Source: Rhizobium mongolense USDA 1844 (GTDB lineage: Bacteria; Pseudomonadota; Alphaproteobacteria; Rhizobiales; Rhizobiaceae). Taken from it: a stretch of 64,000 bases of DNA. Under the pieces are notes generated by a model. That model saw only the letters and a program-made list of their open reading frames with translations. It did no database searches and was not told the origin of the DNA. This document shows, one piece after another, positions 59,712-64,000 of this stretch. A program made the translations under genes and the position numbers. The DNA lies in the NCBI RefSeq assembly GCF_000419765.1, contig NZ_ATTQ01000012.1:62001-126000 (forward strand), written 5' to 3'. Within the stretch, counting starts at the first letter, position 1. Each line of letters starts with the position of its first letter.

Positions 59712-60452
59712 ATGGCCAGCAACGACAACGAGGTCGCGCTTGTCACCGGTGCATCCCGCGGTATCGGTGCCGCCATTGCCGAACGTCTTGCCAAGGATGG
59801 CTTTACCGTCGTTGTCAACTATTCCGGCAATGCCGCTCCCGCCGAAGAACTGGCTCAGAAAATCGAGCAGGCCGGCGGCAGGGCGCTGACGGCGAAGGCC
59901 GATGTCAGCGATCCCGAAGCGGTGCGCCGGATGTTCGAGGCCGCGCAAGCAGCCTTCGGCGGTATCGACGTTCTCGTCAACAATGCCGGCATCATGATGC
60001 TGTCTTCGATCGCCGATGCCGACGATGCCAACTTCGACCGCCAGGTCAGCGTCAACCTGAAGGGCACGTTCAACACGCTTCGGGAAGCCGGTAAGCGCCT
60101 GCGCAACGGCGGCCGGATCATCAATCTCTCGACCAGCGTCGTTGGCGTGAAACTCGAAACCTACGGCGTCTATGCCGCCACCAAGGCGGCAGTAGAAGTG
60201 CTGACGGCGATCATGTCGAAGGAAATGCGCGGCCGGAACATCACGGTCAACGCGGTCGCTCCCGGCCCGACCGCGACCGATCTCTTCCTCAATGGCAAAT
60301 CAGACGAACTCGTTGCCCGCATGGCGAAGATGAACCCGCTCGAACGCCTCGGTAGGCCCGAAGACATCGCCGCTGCCGTTTCCTTCCTCGCTGGTCCGGA
60401 CGGCTCCTGGATCAACGGACAGGTCCTGCGCGCCAATGGTGGCATGGTCTAA
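59712..60452 (+). CDS. Short-chain dehydrogenase/reductase (classical SDR)
   Basis: 246 residues. Cofactor motif TGASRGIGAAIAERL (about 14-28), NNAG in VDVLVNNAGIMM-type context (about 92), catalytic Ser in INLSTSVVGV (about 142) and YAATKAA (YxxxK, about 155-159). Ends with GSWINGQVLRANGGMV, typical of FabG-like enzymes. An Asn-Tyr rather than an acidic residue after strand 2 (VVVNYSGNA) fits NADPH use. AAGGAGAAAG lies before the ATG. Divergent from a LysR gene and probably controlled by it. Confidence 0.92.
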   Translation: MASNDNEVALVTGASRGIGAAIAERLAKDGFTVVVNYSGNAAPAEELAQKIEQAGGRALTAKADVSDPEAVRRMFEAAQAAFGGIDVLVNNAGIMMLSSIADADDANFDRQVSVNLKGTFNTLREAGKRLRNGGRIINLSTSVVGVKLETYGVYAATKAAVEVLTAIMSKEMRGRNITVNAVAPGPTATDLFLNGKSDELVARMAKMNPLERLGRPEDIAAAVSFLAGPDGSWINGQVLRANGGMV

Positions 60453-60606
60453 TTCCATGACATTGATCGCGGCTCTGTGGCGGCATTGTTCCGTTTTTCT
60501 GAATGGTGATGTGCGAAGTTGCGCCTTAAAATCCGCCCGGCTGCAATTATATTCCTTGCTAAGGAGCGAACGGAAATCCCCCATTCCGGCGCCAACCCTC
60601 CAAAAG

Positions 60607-60640
60607 CCCGCCGCGTCATTTTCCCTGGTGATGCGGCGGG
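60607..60640. terminator. Bidirectional terminator-like hairpin between the SDR and LysR genes
   Basis: CCCGCCGCGTCA (60607-60618) pairs with TGATGCGGCGGG (60629-60640) over 12 positions with a single G-T wobble; loop of 10 bases. It lies between the convergent ends of the SDR gene and the second LysR gene. AAAA precedes it, giving a U-run in the leftward transcript, so it best fits termination of that strand. Confidence 0.55.
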
Positions 60641-60709
60641 TTCGAAATTCGAAGTTGATCCGATCGCGGCCCGTCGAAGGTTTTTCTGCCTTCCGGGCCG
60701 CTTCCGTTT

Positions 60710-61621
60710 TCAAGCATCGTTGAGCTTGGCGTCGGCAAGCAGCTTTACCATCCAGTCCACGAAAACGCGTACCTTGTTGCTCAGGTGCCGGTTCGGCGGG
60801 TAGACGACGTAGAGCGGCAGCGGATCGCGCTTCCATTCCGGCAGAACCTGGACGAGTTCGCCTTGTGCGATGGCGCTGCGCGCCATGAAACGGAGCGTCT
60901 GGCCGACGCCGAGGCCGGTGGTGAGGGCGCTCATGAAGGTTCTGCCGTCATTCACCGAGACGATATATCTCGGGTTTACCTCGATCGCTTCGTTGCCGTT
61001 CTTGAATTCGAACGGGATCGTGCGGCCGGTCTGTGCGCGGAAATAGCTGATGCCGTAATGGCTGCTTTCGAGCTCTTGCGGGTGCGCGGGCATGCCGAAT
61101 TTCTCGATGTAGCGGGGCGATGCGCAGGTGACCATTTCGATTTCGGATACACGTCTTGCGATCAACGATTGATCGGCGAGAGTGCCGGCGCGAAGAGCGC
61201 AGTCGACGTTCTCTGCAAGGTAGTCCACGGTGCGGTCGCTGACGCCGAGATCAATGCGGATATCGGGATATTTCAGGTAGAAATCGCAAAGTGCCGGCAC
61301 GACGATGGTGTCGGCAAAAGCGCCTGCCATTTCAACGCGTAAGCGGCCGCTTGGAAGGCTTTGGGAGTTGGAAAGACTGCCGTCGAGCTCTTCCAGTTCG
61401 GAGACGATCTGCGAGGCGCGTTCGTAATATAGTGCGCCGTCCGTCGTCACCATGACGCGCCGCGTCGTACGGTTAAGCAGCTTGGTGCGCAGATGCGCTT
61501 CCAAGCCCTGGATGAGATTGGTGATTGTCGCTTTGGGCATTGCGAGCGTGTCGGCCGCCCGTGTAAAGTTGCCCGTCTCAACGACGCGTATGAAGGCGCG
61601 CATTGCCGAGAGCTGGTCCAT
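60710..61621 (-). CDS. LysR-family transcriptional regulator, divergent from the RND adaptor locus
   Basis: 303 residues. Begins MDQLSAMRAFIRVVETGNFT, recognition helix in TLAMPKATITNLIQGLEAHL, wing LLNRTTRRVMVTTDG, then the co-inducer domain (EMAGAFADTIVVPALCDFYL onward). Closely resembles the other LysR protein of the window in layout. Divergent from the alpha/beta-hydrolase-like gene and RND adaptor with a 165-base gap that holds an inverted repeat at 61691-61710. Probably their activator or repressor. Confidence 0.92.
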   Translation of the reverse strand: MDQLSAMRAFIRVVETGNFTRAADTLAMPKATITNLIQGLEAHLRTKLLNRTTRRVMVTTDGALYYERASQIVSELEELDGSLSNSQSLPSGRLRVEMAGAFADTIVVPALCDFYLKYPDIRIDLGVSDRTVDYLAENVDCALRAGTLADQSLIARRVSEIEMVTCASPRYIEKFGMPAHPQELESSHYGISYFRAQTGRTIPFEFKNGNEAIEVNPRYIVSVNDGRTFMSALTTGLGVGQTLRFMARSAIAQGELVQVLPEWKRDPLPLYVVYPPNRHLSNKVRVFVDWMVKLLADAKLNDA

Positions 61622-61690
61622 CGGAGATCTCCACAGTTTGCACTGCGATATTATTCGAAAATCGGAACAGTGTAATCATAATACAGCTTC

Positions 61691-61710
61691 TTATTCCGCG
61701 ATGTGAATAA
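61691..61710. promoter_or_regulatory. Candidate LysR binding site
   Basis: TTATTC (61691-61696) and GAATAA (61705-61710) form a perfect inverted repeat with an 8-base centre. It contains several T-N11-A pairs and lies between the divergent LysR gene and the hydrolase-like gene, the normal place for a LysR recognition site. Confidence 0.5.
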
Positions 61711-61786
61711 CAATATCTTTTTTATCGGAATGGCAAGCTGTAGGCGCTTACCATGCGTTATCTTTGATTGAGCGAAAGCCGGACCG

Positions 61787-62611
61787 ATGACGGTGCAGGT
61801 GAAAGACATGGTGCTGGAGAAGGTGGGCATCGGCCCCGTTTCCGCGCGCGTCTATCAAGGCGCCGAGTTCGGGAAGGGGGCGCCGATCGTTCTGTTCTTT
61901 CACGGCGGCGCCTTCCTGGAATCCGGCATTCAGGCCGGCATCAAGGAAAGTGCGATTGCTGAGAGCATGGCGAAAGCCGGCGCGATCGTCGCGGTCCCTG
62001 ACTACAATGCGCCGCTCGGGAACGTCTTTCCGAAGCCGCTCGAAGTCGGCTATTCCCTGTTTTCCTATCTGGCCAACAAGCGCGCCTCCGGCATTGGCGA
62101 TCGCAACTCGCTGCTTCTGATCGCTGGTGAAGAGGCTGGCGGCAATATTGCGGCGGGTGTAGCACTGAAGGCACGCGATCATTATGCCGACGCGCTCGAC
62201 GGCCAGATCCTGATTTCGCCGCTCCTCGATCCATTCATGGGCACCTCCTCCATCCGCAAGGCAGACGGCATTGGCATGCGCCAGCGCTGGACGGAAGGAT
62301 GGAGCCATTATCTCAGCGGCGGCGGCTGTCACCCCTATGCGGCGCCCTGTCTCTGTTCGCGCATTGCCGGCGTTGCGCCGGCGCTGATTTTCACGGCGGA
62401 GGACGATCCTCTGCGCGACGAGACCGTCGGTTATGCCGTCCGCCTCAAAGCGGCAGGCGTCGAGGTCCGCCAGCATATCCTCCCCGCCGGGGCAGGCTGG
62501 CCATCTATCTACGGCGGGAAAACGGACGGCACCTCGAACTGGCAGGAGAACGTCAGCCGCGAGTTCAAAAGTTTCGTTCAGGAGTTAAGCGTTCAACGCC
62601 AATTGCATTGA
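61787..62611 (+). CDS. Alpha/beta-hydrolase-fold protein lacking catalytic Ser and His (probable pseudoenzyme)
   Basis: 274 residues, HSL/esterase-like fold. The oxyanion motif His39-Gly40-Gly41 is intact in VLFFHGGAFLESG. At the nucleophile elbow the expected GDSAGG reads GEEAGG, so residue 116 is Glu instead of Ser. The acid segment TAEDDPLRDE (about 206) is kept, but where the catalytic His normally sits (HGF) the sequence is LPAGAGWPSIYG with no His. Two of three triad residues are thus missing while the fold and length look complete, suggesting a binding or sensing role. It is divergent from a LysR gene and lies 48 bases before an RND adaptor gene. Confidence 0.75.
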   Translation: MTVQVKDMVLEKVGIGPVSARVYQGAEFGKGAPIVLFFHGGAFLESGIQAGIKESAIAESMAKAGAIVAVPDYNAPLGNVFPKPLEVGYSLFSYLANKRASGIGDRNSLLLIAGEEAGGNIAAGVALKARDHYADALDGQILISPLLDPFMGTSSIRKADGIGMRQRWTEGWSHYLSGGGCHPYAAPCLCSRIAGVAPALIFTAEDDPLRDETVGYAVRLKAAGVEVRQHILPAGAGWPSIYGGKTDGTSNWQENVSREFKSFVQELSVQRQLH

Positions 62612-62659
62612 AAACGAACTGATTATCGTCGGCCGTATAGGGCCGCAAGGAGAGTACCA

Positions 62660-63847
62660 ATGACGTCCAGAAAGAATCGCTGGGCCCTGGTGGGCGCTGG
62701 CATAGGGCTTGTTGCGTCTGTTTCAGCAGCCGCCATCTTTTTTGAATTGCCGATGGGCACGGCTGCTACGGCCGCTTCCGCGCCTGCACAAGCTCCCGCT
62801 GTGCCGGTGACGGTTTCCCTCGTCGCAAGCCGTGATGTGACCACCTGGGAAGAGTTCTCGGGCCGTCTCGAAGCGGTCGATCGAGTTCAGCTACGCTCGC
62901 GCGTTGCGGGCGCCATCCAGTCGGTCCACTTCCGCGAAGGTGCACTGGTGAAGGCCGGCGACCTGCTCTTCACAATCGATCCGGCCCCTTACCAAGCGGC
63001 GGTTTCTCAAGCGGAAGGGCAGGTTGCCTCCGCCGAGGCCAAGGTCAGCCTGGCGCAGATCGAGCTTGAGCGTGGCCGCCGGCTTTCGGATAGCCGCACG
63101 ATCTCTCAGAGCGATATGGACCAGCGCCAAAGCGCCTTTACCGAGGCGCAGGCAGGCCTGCGTACCGCGCAGGCGGCGCTGCAGTCGGCTCAGCTCGATC
63201 TCGGTTACACCGAGGTCAGGGCTCCGGTTTCCGGCCGAGTGGGCAAGCTGGAGATCACCGCCGGCAACCTTGTTGCTGCCGGTTCTGCTTCCCCAGCGCT
63301 CACGACGCTCGTCTCGATCGATCCGATCTATGCGAGCTTCAACGCCAGCGAAGAGATGGTGACGAAGGCGCTGTCGCAGCTTCCGGCCAATGACGGTGCG
63401 GTGCGCGCCCTCGAACAGATCCCGGTCGAGGTCGGCACGCTTGCTGATGAAGGCACGCCGATCAAGGGCAAGCTCCAGCTCGTCGACAACCAGGTCGATG
63501 CGGCAAGCGGCACAATCGGAGTCCGCGCCGTCTTCGACAATCCGGGCGGCAAGCTGATCCCCGGCCAGTTCGTTCGCGTCCGAATGGGCCAGCCGAAAGC
63601 CGAGAATAAGATCCTCGTCAGCGAGCGGGCGATTGGCACCGACCAGGACAAGAAGTTCGTCTTCGTCGTCGACGGCGAGAACAAGGTCAGCTATCGGCCG
63701 GTCCAGCTCGGCAGGGTAAGTGACGGCCTCCGCGTCGTCGAAAGCGGTCTGAACCCCGGCGAAAAGATCGTCGTCAATGGCCTGCAGCGCATCCGTCCGG
63801 GTGCGGTGGTCGAGCCGCAGATGGAAGAGAAAGTGGCGGCCAAGTAG
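62660..63847 (+). CDS. RND efflux periplasmic adaptor (MexE/AcrA family)
   Basis: 395 residues. An N-terminal signal/anchor (ALVGAGIGLVASVSAAAIFF) without a clear lipobox. Then DRVQLRSRVAGAIQSVHFRE and GALVKAGDLLFTIDPAPYQA (first lipoyl half), a helical hairpin (about 100-165), LGYTEVRAPVSGRVGKLEIT (second half), barrel and membrane-proximal domain ending NGLQRIRPGAVVEPQM. AAGGAGA precedes the ATG. The permease expected next must start beyond 64000. Probably co-transcribed with the hydrolase-like gene under the divergent LysR protein. Confidence 0.94.
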   Translation: MTSRKNRWALVGAGIGLVASVSAAAIFFELPMGTAATAASAPAQAPAVPVTVSLVASRDVTTWEEFSGRLEAVDRVQLRSRVAGAIQSVHFREGALVKAGDLLFTIDPAPYQAAVSQAEGQVASAEAKVSLAQIELERGRRLSDSRTISQSDMDQRQSAFTEAQAGLRTAQAALQSAQLDLGYTEVRAPVSGRVGKLEITAGNLVAAGSASPALTTLVSIDPIYASFNASEEMVTKALSQLPANDGAVRALEQIPVEVGTLADEGTPIKGKLQLVDNQVDAASGTIGVRAVFDNPGGKLIPGQFVRVRMGQPKAENKILVSERAIGTDQDKKFVFVVDGENKVSYRPVQLGRVSDGLRVVESGLNPGEKIVVNGLQRIRPGAVVEPQMEEKVAAK

Positions 63848-63864
63848 GCCCGCCATAGCAATTT

Positions 63865-63920
63865 GTCTTCTCCCCGGCGGGGAGAAGACGTCCGCAGGAC
63901 AGATGAGGGGTGAGCGAAAC
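63865..63920. repeat. Rhizobial palindromic intergenic repeat
   Basis: GTCTTCTCCCC (63865-63875) and GGGGAGAAGAC (63879-63889) form a perfect 11-bp stem with a GGC loop, followed by GTCCGCAGGACAGATGAGGGG. This combination resembles the short mosaic repeats scattered between rhizobial genes. It may also end or attenuate the transcript after the adaptor gene. I identify it by resemblance from memory, not by a search. Confidence 0.6.
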
Positions 63921-64000
63921 GAAGGAGCGAACGTCTGAGCCAAAAGCGAAGACGACAGCTGCCGAGCCTCCCCGTCGTCCGGCCCTTCGGGCAACCAACG

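Noticed and set aside
1..64000. CRISPR arrays, tRNA, rRNA
   Set aside because: No regularly spaced direct repeats, no tRNA-like cloverleaf with a CCA-adjacent T-arm and no rRNA segments were recognised.

Overview
The window is GC-rich, densely coded alphaproteobacterial DNA. The best evidence for its origin is a succinoglycan-type exo cluster in the Sinorhizobium meliloti gene order, including the small repressor ExoX, which points to Rhizobiaceae (Rhizobium/Agrobacterium/Ensifer). Other features typical of rhizobia are TRAP and dipeptide-type ABC uptake operons each paired with a FadR-type GntR regulator, multidomain class III cyclases, an IS630 remnant and a short palindromic intergenic repeat at the right edge. 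I cannot name the species from sequence alone.

Layout. 1-482: N-terminus of a class III adenylate cyclase. 676-5965: a TRAP uptake operon (dctP, dctQ, dctM, gntR, leftward) divergent from a Gfo/Idh/MocA oxidoreductase. 6075-12818: a DUF3008-type small protein, a 1091-residue SAM/cyclase/ATPase/TPR protein, then an exported SnoaL-like protein next to a periplasmic two-haem c-type cytochrome-like protein. 12853-14824: an MFS exporter divergent from an HxlR regulator. 14832-20865: a sugar-acid locus (Ldh-family reductase, GntR, TRAP P-Q-M, L-idonate 5-dehydrogenase-like enzyme). 21034-22515: a GNAT acetyltransferase and a decayed IS630 transposase. 22582-30664: an ABC uptake operon (gntR, SBP, two permeases, two ATPases) carrying two DHDPS/NAL-family lyases. 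30998-33505: an Rrf2 regulator, an SfnB-like flavoprotein and a PPP-type phosphatase.

33506-50009 is the exopolysaccharide region: leftward exoH-K-L/A-M-O-P, rightward exoW, leftward exoX-U, rightward exoY-F-Q-Z. ExoY primes the lipid carrier, ExoA/L/M/O/U/W extend the repeat unit, ExoH and ExoZ add succinyl and acetyl groups, ExoQ, ExoP and ExoF polymerise and export, and ExoK trims the product. exoL and exoA are one continuous frame here. No exoT, exoV, exoI, exoN or exoB is present between exoP and exoZ. 50011-58046 holds an RND pump and an EmrAB-type pump on either side of a MarR gene. 58047-63847 holds a 3-methyladenine glycosylase, a LysR/SDR divergent pair, a second LysR, an alpha/beta-hydrolase-fold protein without its catalytic Ser and His, and an RND adaptor whose permease must lie beyond the window.

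The most striking non-coding pattern is that all three binding-protein-dependent uptake operons have a strong perfect hairpin directly after the binding-protein gene. Two of the three FadR-type regulators have a candidate operator placed on a recognisable promoter of their own operon, and a third inverted repeat adjoins the presumed promoter of the first TRAP operon. I found no tRNA, rRNA or CRISPR array.
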